Positions 13,953-23,091 of a DNA stretch of 58,022 bases are shown piece after piece. The first letter of the stretch is position 1. Each line of letters starts with the position of its first letter. The notes beneath the pieces are model-generated. The model did not search any database and was not told the DNA's origin. It saw only the letters and a list, made by a program, of their open reading frames with translations. The stretch comes from Candidatus Rubneribacter avistercoris (lineage in GTDB: Bacteria > Actinomycetota > Coriobacteriia > Coriobacteriales > Eggerthellaceae): contig DXCU01000061.1 in assembly GCA_019115845.1 (NCBI GenBank), positions 1 to 58,022 on the forward strand, read 5' to 3'. Position numbers and translations under genes: made by a program.

Positions 13953-15103
13953 GCTGGGCAAGCGCTCCGATTCGTGTGGCTCACGTGATGGGCAAGATGT
14001 GCGGCGGTGGGGTCGAGTCGATGGTTATGAATTATTACCGGCATATAGACAAAAGTGTTGTGCAGTTTGATTTTCTCGTAGATGGGGATTCTGCGCTGGT
14101 GCCAAGCAGCGAGATCAATGCCTTAGGAGGCCGCGTTTTTGTGGTTTCTCCCTACCAGCAACTTTTTTGTTACATGAAGGATCTGAGCGATCTTGTTCGA
14201 AGCCAGCGATGGCAGATAGTTCATAGTCATGTGAATTCACTCTCTGTCTTCCCCTTGTATGTTGCCAACCGGATTGGAGTGCCTGTGCGTATAGCGCACA
14301 GCCATAGCGCATCAGGAGGAGATGAGCATGTCAAAAATGCAGCAAAGGCGATTTTGAAAACGCAGGCAAATCGCTATCCCACGCATCGACTGGCTTGCTC
14401 GCGGTATGCGGGCGAGTGGTTGTTTGGCGAGAATGCTGACTTCGATGTTCTCTACAACGCCATAGAACTCGAACATTTTGCCTTCGATGCTGAAACTCGA
14501 GCCAAGGTTCGTATGGAGCTTGGTTTGACGGACGCCGTATTCGCGGTTGGACATATAGGGCGTTTCGTATCTCAAAAAAACCAAGGTTTCTTGATAGACG
14601 CCTTTGCTCAACTCCTGAATCGCAGACCAGATTCTGTTTTGGTGCTTGTTGGCGATGGTGAGCAAAGGGCCCTTATGGAGCATCGTGCGGAAGAGCGCGG
14701 AATTGGTGGGAAAGTGATGTTCCTTGGGCAGCGTTCGGACGTTGGAAGGATATATCAGGCGCTTGATGTGTTTGCATTGCCAAGCCTCTACGAAGGACTC
14801 GGGATCGTGCTTGTGGAAGCTCAGATGGCGGGTCTGCCTTGTCTTGCGTCAGGGACCACTCCTCGTGAAGTCAACATAGCCGGGGCTGTTGAGTTTCTTC
14901 CTATAGATGATCCTGCGGTGTGGGCTGAGGCGTTGGCTCGTTTGGCTTGTTGTCGCATATCAACCGCACGAACCAAAAATAGCTCCATTTTTAGTGCCTA
15001 TGACATCAACGAAGCCGCGTCTTGGCTTTCCGAATACTACGTGAGTGCGCTTGTTGCATCAGGGAGTTGCGTCGGTTCTAGCGGTCGAGAAGTCGTCAAA
15101 TGA
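13949..15103 (+). CDS. GT4 glycosyltransferase (EpsF-like)
   Basis: This 384-residue GT-B fold enzyme of family GT4 starts RVAHVMGKMCGGGVESMVMNYY, typical of EpsF-like exopolysaccharide transferases. It has HSHVNS in the N-domain, GHIGRFVSQKNQ at the domain junction, LVGDGEQ and the E-x7-E motif in SLYEGLGIVLVEAQ that binds the nucleotide-sugar donor. It should add one sugar from a UDP-sugar to the lipid-linked repeat unit in the cytoplasm. The GTG at 13949 has AGGAGG 8 bp upstream and a 4-bp overlap with the preceding frame. It overlaps the next gene by 4 bp. GC content drops visibly from here to about 18.6 kb. Confidence 0.85.
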   Translation: MSWASAPIRVAHVMGKMCGGGVESMVMNYYRHIDKSVVQFDFLVDGDSALVPSSEINALGGRVFVVSPYQQLFCYMKDLSDLVRSQRWQIVHSHVNSLSVFPLYVANRIGVPVRIAHSHSASGGDEHVKNAAKAILKTQANRYPTHRLACSRYAGEWLFGENADFDVLYNAIELEHFAFDAETRAKVRMELGLTDAVFAVGHIGRFVSQKNQGFLIDAFAQLLNRRPDSVLVLVGDGEQRALMEHRAEERGIGGKVMFLGQRSDVGRIYQALDVFALPSLYEGLGIVLVEAQMAGLPCLASGTTPREVNIAGAVEFLPIDDPAVWAEALARLACCRISTARTKNSSIFSAYDINEAASWLSEYYVSALVASGSCVGSSGREVVK

Positions 15104-16200
15104 TTCGAGTTTTGCATATCGGTTTATCTCATTCTCTTGGAGGGATAGAGACATTTTTGGCGAACATTTCGTCCGTTTTCGATCCTACAGAATTTGAGTT
15201 CGACTATGTTGCTTATGGTCCCGCTCCAGCTTTACAAGATACATTCGAGGCGGCCGGATCTCATATTTATATTCTTGGGAATAGGCGCAACCCTTTTCGG
15301 TATGCGAACGAATTATATGCTTTTATGTCGAAAGGGTATGATGTTGTTCATGTGCACAAGAACTCTGCAGTAGACGTTATCCCTTTTATATGCGCTGCGC
15401 ATAAAGATAATTTGAAAGTGGTGTCTCATTCCCACAACACGCATTCAAACGCTCGGATTTTTGGGCGGATTCTTAATAGCTTTGGGCGTGGTGCTATCTT
15501 GGATACCGCTGATGCTCTTTTAGCTTGTTCTAGGGCTGCCGGGGAGTGGCTGTACGGCGAGCATGCGGTTGAAACAGGAAGGGTTCAAGTCATCCCCAAC
15601 GGCATTGACTTAAAACGTTATCGTTTTGATTCGGCAAAGCGAAAACACATCCGAGAGATGCTGGGTGTTTCCAACCGGCTTTTAATCGGCTGTGTAGGTC
15701 GATTCACTGTTCAAAAAAATCAACGATTTCTTGGAGACGTGCTTGAGGAGCTTCTTGCTTTTGGCGTCGATGCCGGGATGCTTTTTCTTGGGGACGGTCC
15801 GCTGCGCCAAGATGTTGAGAGGATGTTTACGGAAAAGGGGCTGGGTGAGCGGGCGATCTTTTTGGGTTCTGTTGATAACGTGGCTGATTACCTGCAAGGT
15901 GTAGATGCTCTGGTTATGCCATCGCTTTATGAGGGACTCCCAATAGCTCTTATCGAAGCTCAGGCATCCGGTCTTCCGATTATTTCCTCCGAGGCAATTA
16001 CGAATGAAGTTGTTGCATCTGATCGGTTTAAGCGTCTCCCTGTATCTTTCGGGAGTGAGATTTTGTGGGCGGAGTCGATCCTCTCCTTTGCGAAGTCGTC
16101 TAAAATTAGATGTGAACCGCTTAACGAAAGAATTTTGAAATTTAGCTCGAAAGCCGCCGCCGAGGCTGTTGCCTCGGTTTATCGGAAGGTGTGCTCGTAG
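15100..16200 (+). CDS. GT4 glycosyltransferase
   Basis: A second GT4 enzyme, 366 residues, begins RVLHIGLSHSLGGIETFLANI, with HVHKNSAVD in the acceptor domain, GCVGRFTVQKNQRF at the junction, LFLGDGPL and E-x7-E in SLYEGLPIALIEAQ. It is clearly paralogous to the preceding gene. It starts with ATG in the ATGA overlap, so the two are translationally coupled. Donor and acceptor sugars cannot be read from the sequence. The gene is AT-richer than the chromosome around it, with many T-ending codons, suggesting acquisition from a lower-GC source. Confidence 0.87.
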   Translation: MIRVLHIGLSHSLGGIETFLANISSVFDPTEFEFDYVAYGPAPALQDTFEAAGSHIYILGNRRNPFRYANELYAFMSKGYDVVHVHKNSAVDVIPFICAAHKDNLKVVSHSHNTHSNARIFGRILNSFGRGAILDTADALLACSRAAGEWLYGEHAVETGRVQVIPNGIDLKRYRFDSAKRKHIREMLGVSNRLLIGCVGRFTVQKNQRFLGDVLEELLAFGVDAGMLFLGDGPLRQDVERMFTEKGLGERAIFLGSVDNVADYLQGVDALVMPSLYEGLPIALIEAQASGLPIISSEAITNEVVASDRFKRLPVSFGSEILWAESILSFAKSSKIRCEPLNERILKFSSKAAAEAVASVYRKVCS

Positions 16201-16202
16201 AC

Positions 16203-17456
16203 ATGTCCAAACGTAAGCCAATAAAGACCCCCGGGCTTGCTCAATGGGAGAGGATCTTATTGGGCTACAGCTCTCTGCTTATTTTTTTCGCGTGGGATAG
16301 CGGATTCAACATGCAAGTAATGCTGCCCGTCACGCTTTTGCTCTTCTTTGGTTATATCACGAAAACGAACGGGGGATTTGCCGACAGCAAGGCTGTGCGG
16401 CTAATGCTTGCTATATTGGGTTCCGCAGCCCTTTCTATGCTTTCATGCTTGGTGCTTAGTCCCGAGGCGATTTCGTCAACAACCATTGTTCGCTTTTTCT
16501 ATTTTGCGACGATTCTTGTTTATTTCGTTGTCGCCACGGATCGTTCCTATAATCAAACTGATGTGAGGTTCATCATTTCCGGGAACATCGTGTGCGGAGT
16601 GATCATTGCGCTCGTGGTTTTGCTTCGTTATGTCGCTGGCGCGACGGGGAAAGTGACAGTTGTGAGCGTCTGGGGAGTTGATATAGAAGAAAATTATACT
16701 GCCGCTTTGTTGGCTTTTGATTGCATTTTGGCCATTTTGGCTTTCGTTAGAACGAAGGAAATCCATTTTCGACTTATCTTACTTGTTGCGTTTCTTATTA
16801 TCGTTTTCGGTATTGCTTATACAGGATCTCGCGCCGCTCTTCTTTCAACTTTCCTCTCTTTGGGCGTGATGCTTTTAGGTCTTGTTTTTGCTTCAGGAGT
16901 TGATGGGGTTTTTCTTCGTTTGCCTGCTACTTTGGCTGTGTTAGCGGTGTTGTTGCTCTTTTTGGTTCCAGGGGCGTTGGACAGTTTACCTGCTTGGTAT
17001 GTCGATAGATTTTTCAATAACAGCTACATTGATGGAAGCAACATCGAGCGCATTCAGCTGTGGTTGAACGGATTGAGCGGTTTTCTCGAGCGGCCTCTCT
17101 TTGGTTACGGGATAGGAAATTTCGCTTATTTTACGCGTACGGTTTTTTTCTCAATGCAAGGTTATGGGGTGGTTGTTGCTCATAATACGTACATAGACAC
17201 GCTGGTCGATCTTGGCTTGGTTGGATTTGCTCTCGTGTTTATTTTTATTTTCAGGAAACTCAATTTTTGTGTTGCCTTGCGATCCTTTGAATTCGTTTCT
17301 CTTGCTATTGTTATGGTGGCCACTTCTTTTATTGTTGGTGGGGAGCGTGCATTCTTTTTCTGGAATGCTCTCGTCGTTCTTTCTATGCTTTCACAAGTGA
17401 GAAGACCAGAAGAGATTCATGAATCTCTGGACCTTGCAGGACGTGCCAATGGCTAG
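16203..17456 (+). CDS. O-antigen ligase/Wzy-like polymerase
   Basis: The 417-residue protein has about 10-12 membrane helices. The Wzy_C/O-antigen ligase core shows TGSRAALLST between helices and a large extracytoplasmic loop carrying VVVAHNTYIDTLVDLGLVG, the H-N-x-Y motif of polymerases and ligases. In this cluster it most likely polymerises the flipped repeat units on the outer face of the membrane. A GTG at 16191 would overlap the upstream gene, but the ATG at 16203 fits the GGAAGG site at usable spacing. The composition is low-GC like its neighbours. Confidence 0.8.
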   Translation: MSKRKPIKTPGLAQWERILLGYSSLLIFFAWDSGFNMQVMLPVTLLLFFGYITKTNGGFADSKAVRLMLAILGSAALSMLSCLVLSPEAISSTTIVRFFYFATILVYFVVATDRSYNQTDVRFIISGNIVCGVIIALVVLLRYVAGATGKVTVVSVWGVDIEENYTAALLAFDCILAILAFVRTKEIHFRLILLVAFLIIVFGIAYTGSRAALLSTFLSLGVMLLGLVFASGVDGVFLRLPATLAVLAVLLLFLVPGALDSLPAWYVDRFFNNSYIDGSNIERIQLWLNGLSGFLERPLFGYGIGNFAYFTRTVFFSMQGYGVVVAHNTYIDTLVDLGLVGFALVFIFIFRKLNFCVALRSFEFVSLAIVMVATSFIVGGERAFFFWNALVVLSMLSQVRRPEEIHESLDLAGRANG

Positions 17457-18582
17457 GAGCTTGTTTTCATACGGCTCGGGAGTTGTCGAGCATGATGAGA
17501 TGATGGATTTAATAATGCCATCGGGGATGCCTGCCCGCTTCTCCGATGCCCCTCCCGATTCTTGTTCGTCAAGAATAAGTGCGGCTGACATCGCCTATAT
17601 TTGCCATACGTACTATCATGTGTATGTTGCGGCTTTGAAAGCGCATGCCTTGAGTCAGAAGGCTGATATAATTATTGTGGATACTATTCCTAATGTTTCG
17701 GCTCTTTCATCTTCGATTGCGTCATCGGGTATTTTTCAATCTGTCGGAGTTGTTGCTCGTGGTTTTAGCTGTACGGGGCAGAAGTCTTATCTCCTCGGGA
17801 CCGTTTGGGCAAAAACGCACAAAAAGATTTTGCATGATCGATATGGTCTTTTGAGAAAATATGACCATATTTGCATGTTCAATGACATTACTGAAATGGG
17901 AGCTTTGCTAGCTGCGTTAAAGGTTCATTACCACCTTTTGGAAGATGGTCTTGATTGCTATAGCGTCTTCGATCAAAACGTGCCTCGGAGACATCCGTTT
18001 ATTAAAAAGCTTCTTTGGCGTACGATCGGGCTACCTTATGCTCTCGCATCGTCTTCTTATTGCAAACTCGTGGAAGTCAATTCCATGCAAGACGTTCATA
18101 CGTTTTTTAGTGCGCCTGTGATAGAGGTTCCAAGGCGACCTCTGATAGAAGGAGATGAAGGGTGGCCAAAACTCGTCTTAAGTGTGTTCAACTGCCCCGA
18201 TCTCAAACATTCAGAAGGAGGGGTTCTGATTTTGACAACCTCTACTCTCGATCCATCTGATTTTGGACCATACGAATCGGCGGTTGAGGTTATTGAGCGG
18301 GTTGTAGATTTGTTTGCCGATGAGTCTTGCTATATAAAGCCCCATCCATTTGATGTAGTTGATTACGGAGTTTTGTCTTCAAAGGCGACTGTGCTCAATA
18401 AGGATTTTCCTATCGAAGTACTTGAGTTTATTGAAGGAATGCGTTTCGATACCGTTGTTGGATTTGGTTCGACATCTCTGGCGGGTATCCGTTTTGCTGA
18501 TAAGAGGTATTCGTGCGGTCTCATGGATGGGGTCGATGGGGTCGAGCACCTTTCCATAGAGGATCGGAATGTTTGCATCTAA
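17419..18582 (+). CDS. Sialyltransferase-like (GT52/polysialyltransferase-type) protein
   Basis: This 387-residue predicted GT-B enzyme has ICHTYYHVYVAALKA near residue 62, SCYIKPHPFD near 310 and VVGFGSTSLAGI near 360. The K-P-H-P motif and the late G-S-T-S element are those of CMP-sialic-acid-dependent bacterial sialyl- and polysialyltransferases. The same operon makes CMP-pseudaminic acid, not sialic acid, so the natural donor is inferred to be CMP-pseudaminate. The first 55 residues have no clear counterpart; the start may be ATG 17419, ATG 17449 or later. It overlaps the Wzy gene at its start and the flippase gene by 14 bp at its end. Confidence 0.65.
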   Translation: MNLWTLQDVPMARSLFSYGSGVVEHDEMMDLIMPSGMPARFSDAPPDSCSSRISAADIAYICHTYYHVYVAALKAHALSQKADIIIVDTIPNVSALSSSIASSGIFQSVGVVARGFSCTGQKSYLLGTVWAKTHKKILHDRYGLLRKYDHICMFNDITEMGALLAALKVHYHLLEDGLDCYSVFDQNVPRRHPFIKKLLWRTIGLPYALASSSYCKLVEVNSMQDVHTFFSAPVIEVPRRPLIEGDEGWPKLVLSVFNCPDLKHSEGGVLILTTSTLDPSDFGPYESAVEVIERVVDLFADESCYIKPHPFDVVDYGVLSSKATVLNKDFPIEVLEFIEGMRFDTVVGFGSTSLAGIRFADKRYSCGLMDGVDGVEHLSIEDRNVCI

Positions 18583-20023
18583 GACCTTAACCGCCTTTGC
18601 ATGGTCCTTCCTAGAGCAGGGGGGAGCGAAGGCTGTGCAGCTTGTCGTGCAAATTGTTCTTGCCCGGTTGCTTGCCCCCGAGACGTTTGGGGTGCTCGCC
18701 ATTCTGCTTGTGGTGGTCAGCGTGGCAGACGCCGTGGCCCAGAGCGGTTTGGGGATGGCGCTCATACAGCGTACGAATTCCACCAACGAAGACTACTCCA
18801 CAGGGTTTTGGCTGAGCCTCGCCATCGCCGTTGCACTTTACGCCGCTTTGTTTCTTGTTGCTCCGGCATTTGCAGCATTCTACAGGATGTCTGAGCTGGA
18901 GGGCCTTCTGCGCGTTCTCTCTTTGGTCGTGATACTGAACTCCGTCAGCTCCATCCAGCGTTCCTACTTGCAGCGTTCTATGGATTTCAAAGGACTGTTC
19001 AAAGCAAATCTGGTCGCTATGCTGGTGTCGGGAATTCTCGGTATTTTTGCGGCTTTGGCGGGATGGGGCGTGTGGGCGCTCATCGTGCAAACAGTATTTC
19101 AAGGCGCTTGTGCCTGCGCGGTCATGCTTGTGGTCGTGCCCTGGAAGCCTTCCTTTTCGTTTGATCCTCATGTGGCAAAAGAGCTTTTCTCCTATGGTTG
19201 GAAGGTGTGCGTGACGGGAATTCTTAACGTGCTGTATTCGGGGGTTTCCGAACTGGCGATTGGGAAAACATGCCCTGCTTCCGATCTGGGGTATTACAGT
19301 CAGGGCAGAAAGTGGCCCAATGCCGCGATAGGCATAGCCACCAACGCACTGCAGAACGTGTTTTTTCCGGCATTCTCTTCACTCAAGGATGGTGAAGATG
19401 CATCATTCATCGCCGCTGTTCGGCGCTCGCTCGTGTCGGGGTCGTTTGTGACGGTTCCCTTTGCTTTGTTTTTTGCAGCAGCGGCTGACCCGGCTGTGAC
19501 TCTTCTTTTGGGGGACGCATGGCTACCGTGCGTTCCCGTGTTTCAAATGCTATGCATCTCGGGGAGCATGACTCTTCTGCAGGTGGTGAACCTGCGAGCA
19601 TACATGGCCCTCGGTGACAGCGGGTTGTATTTGAAATTGCAGATCATAAAGGTAGTTGTTGGCGGTGTGGCAATTGCGGCAGCGGCAGTAGCTTCGCGGA
19701 ACATTTATGTTGTATCGTTTGCAACTATGGTTATCGGTATTTTGTCCGTGTTGTTGGTGGACCTGCATCCTGCGGCACGCGTGGTTGGTTATGCGCGCTC
19801 TCGGCAACTGCTCGACTTGGCGCCGGTGTATATTCTTGCGGCTGCCGCTGCCGCTGCTGCTTGGGCCGTGTTTTTCATCGGTCTAAGTGGATTTATCCTG
19901 CTTGTTGTTCAGGCGGTGGTGTTCTTGCTGGTGTACGCAGGCGGGGCAAGGCTGTTCCGGCTTGCTGGGGCGGCCGATCTTGCGTGCATAGCTGAGAAAC
20001 TTGCTTTTCGCAAGAGGACGTAA
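18569..20023 (+). CDS. Wzx-type polysaccharide flippase
   Basis: The 484-residue protein has about 12-14 membrane helices and the WzxC/MVF-superfamily opening TAFAWSFLEQGGAKAVQLVVQIVLARLL, followed by FGVLAILLVVVSVADAVAQSGLGMALIQR. These proteins move lipid-linked repeat units from the inner to the outer leaflet. Together with the Wzy-like gene and the initiating transferase this makes a complete Wzx/Wzy pathway. GC content is higher than in the preceding four genes. A 125-bp gap follows, containing a GC-rich imperfect hairpin near 20085-20105 but no convincing promoter. Confidence 0.88.
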   Translation: MFASKTLTAFAWSFLEQGGAKAVQLVVQIVLARLLAPETFGVLAILLVVVSVADAVAQSGLGMALIQRTNSTNEDYSTGFWLSLAIAVALYAALFLVAPAFAAFYRMSELEGLLRVLSLVVILNSVSSIQRSYLQRSMDFKGLFKANLVAMLVSGILGIFAALAGWGVWALIVQTVFQGACACAVMLVVVPWKPSFSFDPHVAKELFSYGWKVCVTGILNVLYSGVSELAIGKTCPASDLGYYSQGRKWPNAAIGIATNALQNVFFPAFSSLKDGEDASFIAAVRRSLVSGSFVTVPFALFFAAAADPAVTLLLGDAWLPCVPVFQMLCISGSMTLLQVVNLRAYMALGDSGLYLKLQIIKVVVGGVAIAAAAVASRNIYVVSFATMVIGILSVLLVDLHPAARVVGYARSRQLLDLAPVYILAAAAAAAAWAVFFIGLSGFILLVVQAVVFLLVYAGGARLFRLAGAADLACIAEKLAFRKRT

Positions 20024-20148
20024 GTAGATGTTCGGCGTTCCGCCAATTGGGCGTTTGCCAAATGCAGCCCTTTAGATAGATCCTTCCGGCGCTTATAGCG
20101 CTGCGGAATGTTTGCACTTTGAAAACCCCATAGAGAGAAGGAGAGACC

Positions 20149-21171
20149 ATGCTTGATGGCAAGACCGTGCTCGTGACCGGCGGCACCGGCTCGTTCGGGA
20201 ACGAGTTCGTCCGCTACGTGCTGGAGAGCCACGAACCGAAAAAGGTCATCGTGTACTCGCGCGACGAGTACAAGCAGTTCGTGATGCGCAACCGCTTCGA
20301 GGAGCTGGGCCGCGAGGCGGGGAGGGACTACGCCTCGCGCCTGCGCTTCTTCATCGGCGACGTGCGCGACGAGGCGCGGCTGAGGCGCGCGTGCGACGGG
20401 GTGGACTACGTCGTGCACGCCGCCGCCCTCAAGCAGGTGCCCGCCTGCGAGTACAACCCCATCGAGGCCATCAGGACCAACATCGACGGGGCCGTGAGCG
20501 TCATCAACGCGGCGCTCGACACGGGGGTGGAGCGCGTGGTGGCGCTGTCCACCGACAAGGCCGTCAACCCGGTGAACCTCTACGGCGGCACCAAGCTCGT
20601 CTCCGACAAGCTGTTCGTGGCGGCCAACGCCTACCGCGGCGCGTCGGGCACCACGTTCTCGGTGGTGCGCTACGGCAACGTGGCCGGCTCGCGCGGCTCG
20701 GTCATCCCGTTCTTCCACAAGCTCATCGAGGGCGGCGCGACCGAGCTGCCCATCACGGACATGCGCATGACGCGCTTCTGGATCTCGCTCGGCGAGGGCG
20801 TGCAGCTCGTCGTCAAGGCGCTCGCCGAGGCCAAGGGCGGCGAGACGTTCATCTCCAAGATCCCCTCGTTCAAGGTGACCGATTTGGCGACCGCCATGGC
20901 GCCCGGCGCCAGGCAGGTGGAGGTGGGCATCCGCGAGGGCGAGAAGCTGCACGAGTGCATGGTGCCCGCCGCCGACAGCCTCACCACCTACGAGTACGAG
21001 GGCCACTACGTCGTCTACCCCCACATGGAGTGGTGCGACCTCGGGAAGGCGGTGGCCCCGGGCGGCAGGAAGGTGGAGCCCGGGTTCGTCTACGACTCGG
21101 GCACGAACGCCGAGTGGCTCTCCGTCGAGCAGCTGCGCGATCTGGTGTCGGGCATGGAGATCAAGTACTAG
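20149..21171 (+). CDS. pseB: UDP-GlcNAc 4,6-dehydratase (5-inverting) PseB
   Basis: This extended short-chain dehydrogenase has 340 residues: TGGTGSFGNEF NADP loop at the N-terminus, HAAALKQVPACEYNP, the STDKAVNPVNLYGGTK catalytic block and YGNVAGSRGSVIPFF. These are the hallmarks of PseB/FlaA1, which converts UDP-GlcNAc to UDP-2-acetamido-2,6-dideoxy-L-arabino-hexos-4-ulose, the first step to pseudaminic acid. The ATG follows GAGAGAAGGAGAG. Codon use is strongly GC-biased compared with the preceding glycosyltransferase genes. It is followed 10 bp later by pseC. Confidence 0.95.
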   Translation: MLDGKTVLVTGGTGSFGNEFVRYVLESHEPKKVIVYSRDEYKQFVMRNRFEELGREAGRDYASRLRFFIGDVRDEARLRRACDGVDYVVHAAALKQVPACEYNPIEAIRTNIDGAVSVINAALDTGVERVVALSTDKAVNPVNLYGGTKLVSDKLFVAANAYRGASGTTFSVVRYGNVAGSRGSVIPFFHKLIEGGATELPITDMRMTRFWISLGEGVQLVVKALAEAKGGETFISKIPSFKVTDLATAMAPGARQVEVGIREGEKLHECMVPAADSLTTYEYEGHYVVYPHMEWCDLGKAVAPGGRKVEPGFVYDSGTNAEWLSVEQLRDLVSGMEIKY

Positions 21172-21181
21172 GAGGTCGGGC

Positions 21182-22393
21182 GTGGAGAGGCTTGCGATAG
21201 ACGGGGGAACTCCGGTCCGCGACGGTGTTCTGGGGTACGGGCGCCAAGACGTGAGCGAAGGCGACATCCAGGCGGTCGTTGACACGCTTCGCAGCGACTT
21301 CCTCACCTGCGGTCCCGCCACCGAGAGGTTCGAGAGCGCCATCAAGGACGCCGTGGGGGCCGGCTACGTCACGGCGGTCGCCAACGGGACGGCGGCGCTG
21401 CACGTGGCCTGCCTCGCCGCGGGCGTCGGTCCCGGGGACGAGGTCGTGGTCAGTCCCGTCACCTTCGCCGCGTCGGCCAACTGCGTGCTCTATTGTGGCG
21501 GCACTCCGGTGTTCGCCGACATCGATCCGCTCACGTGGAACGTGTCTCCGGAATCCATCCGCGAGAAGGTGACCGGGCGCACCAAGGCGGTCGTGGCGGT
21601 GGATTTCGGCGGCGTGCCCGTCGATCATGATGCGATCCGCGCCGTATGCGATGAGTTCGGGCTTGCGTTCATAGAGGACGCCGCCCACGCCGTCGGCACG
21701 TCGCGCGCGGGGCGGCCCGTCGGCTCCATTGCGGACCTCACCTGCTTCAGCTTCCATCCGGTCAAAACGGTCACGACGGGCGAAGGGGGCGCGGTCTGCA
21801 CGAACGACCCCGGGCTGGCGGCGCGCGTCGCGCTGTTCGCCAAGCACGGCATCACGCGGGACCGCTCTCTCATGCGCGAGTCCGACGAGGGCGGCTGGCA
21901 CTACGAGCAGCTCGAATTGGGATACAACTACCGCATCAGCGACATCGAGGCGGCGCTCGGCGCGTCCCAGATGGCGCGGCTCCCCGAGTTCACCCGCCGA
22001 CGTCAGGAGATCGTGGCGCACTACAACAAGGAGTTCGCGGGCATTCCCGAAGTGTCGTTTCAAAAGGACGAGTCTCCGGAGGAGACGACGCGGCACTTGT
22101 ACTGCCTGCGCTTTGACCTAGAGGCTTTGGGCACAACGCGGCGCTTCGTCTACGACGCGCTGCGGGCGGAGGGCATCGGCGTGAACGTCCACTACCTCCC
22201 GGTGTACCGGCTGCCCTACTACGCCGACCTCGGCTACGACCCGGCCTGCTGCCCGGAGGCGAACCGCTACTACGAGGAGGCGGTCACCTTGCCGCTTCAC
22301 TGCCGCATGTCCGACAGCGACGCGGAGGATGTGGTGCGTGCGGTGCGCAAGGTGGTGAAGGCATGTCGCACAAGAAAAGAGGCAGCACTGTGA
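21182..22393 (+). CDS. pseC: PseC aminotransferase
   Basis: This 403-residue DegT/DnrJ/EryC1 (fold-type I PLP) aminotransferase has the cofactor Lys in FHPVKTVTTGEGG, the NGTAALHVACLAAGVGPGDEV loop and YNYRISDIEAALG. PseC aminates the PseB product at C4 to give UDP-4-amino-4,6-dideoxy-beta-L-AltNAc. It starts at GTG 21182 with GGAGG upstream; the N-terminus (AIDGGTPVRDGVLGYGRQDV) is standard for the family. It shares the high-GC character of pseB and ends in a GTGA overlap with pseF. Confidence 0.95.
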   Translation: MERLAIDGGTPVRDGVLGYGRQDVSEGDIQAVVDTLRSDFLTCGPATERFESAIKDAVGAGYVTAVANGTAALHVACLAAGVGPGDEVVVSPVTFAASANCVLYCGGTPVFADIDPLTWNVSPESIREKVTGRTKAVVAVDFGGVPVDHDAIRAVCDEFGLAFIEDAAHAVGTSRAGRPVGSIADLTCFSFHPVKTVTTGEGGAVCTNDPGLAARVALFAKHGITRDRSLMRESDEGGWHYEQLELGYNYRISDIEAALGASQMARLPEFTRRRQEIVAHYNKEFAGIPEVSFQKDESPEETTRHLYCLRFDLEALGTTRRFVYDALRAEGIGVNVHYLPVYRLPYYADLGYDPACCPEANRYYEEAVTLPLHCRMSDSDAEDVVRAVRKVVKACRTRKEAAL

Positions 22394-23091
22394 GAAAGAG
22401 CCGGGCCTTGTGCGTGATTCCGGCACGTGGCGGGTCCAAGCGCATCCCACGCAAGAACGTGCGCGATTTCTGCGGTAAGCCCATCATCGCCTACTCCATT
22501 GAGGCAGCGATGGAAAGCAAACTGTTCGACGAGGTGATGGTGTCCACCGACGACGAGGAGATTGCCGAGGTCGCGCGAGCGCACGGCGCGAGCGTGCCGT
22601 TCATGCGCAGCGCGAAGACGAGCGACGACTTTGCAACGACAGCCGATGTCCTAGAAGAAGTGCTTACTGAGTACAAGGCGCGTGGGCGTTCGTTCGATGC
22701 GCTTTGTTGCCTGTACGCCACAGCTCCGTTTGTGACACCAGCCCGTATTGTCGAGGCGTTCGCTTTGCTTGATACGGGTGTTGATTCTGTTATTTCGGCA
22801 GTTCGGTTTTCTTTCCCGCCTCAGCGGGCGTTTCGCGTGGAGGACGGTCAGGTTGCATGGTGGATGCCCAAACATGCACTAACGCGCAGTCAAGACCTCG
22901 AACCTCTCTACCATGACGCAGGACAGCTTTATCTGGCTCGCACTGAAGCGTTTCGACGCGAGCATGCTCTTGTATGCGGAGTATCGCGATTGCTTGTTCT
23001 TCCAGATGCCGAAGTGCAAGATATCGATACTCTGCAGGATTGGAAGATAGCTGAGGATAAGTTCAGAAATCTGAAAGGTTTGAACGAATGA
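22390..23091 (+). CDS. pseF: CMP-pseudaminic acid synthetase PseF
   Basis: The protein has 233 residues with the cytidylyltransferase signature IPARGGSKRIPRKNV at residues 8-22 and the NeuA/PseF-type LYATAPFVTPARI and QDIDTLQDW motifs. It activates pseudaminic acid with CTP for transfer. I use the GTG at 22390, which overlaps the pseC stop (GTGA) like other junctions in this operon; an ATG at 22363 would add nine residues inside pseC. GC content is lower again than in pseBC. It overlaps pseI by 4 bp. Confidence 0.92.
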   Translation: MRKSRALCVIPARGGSKRIPRKNVRDFCGKPIIAYSIEAAMESKLFDEVMVSTDDEEIAEVARAHGASVPFMRSAKTSDDFATTADVLEEVLTEYKARGRSFDALCCLYATAPFVTPARIVEAFALLDTGVDSVISAVRFSFPPQRAFRVEDGQVAWWMPKHALTRSQDLEPLYHDAGQLYLARTEAFRREHALVCGVSRLLVLPDAEVQDIDTLQDWKIAEDKFRNLKGLNE

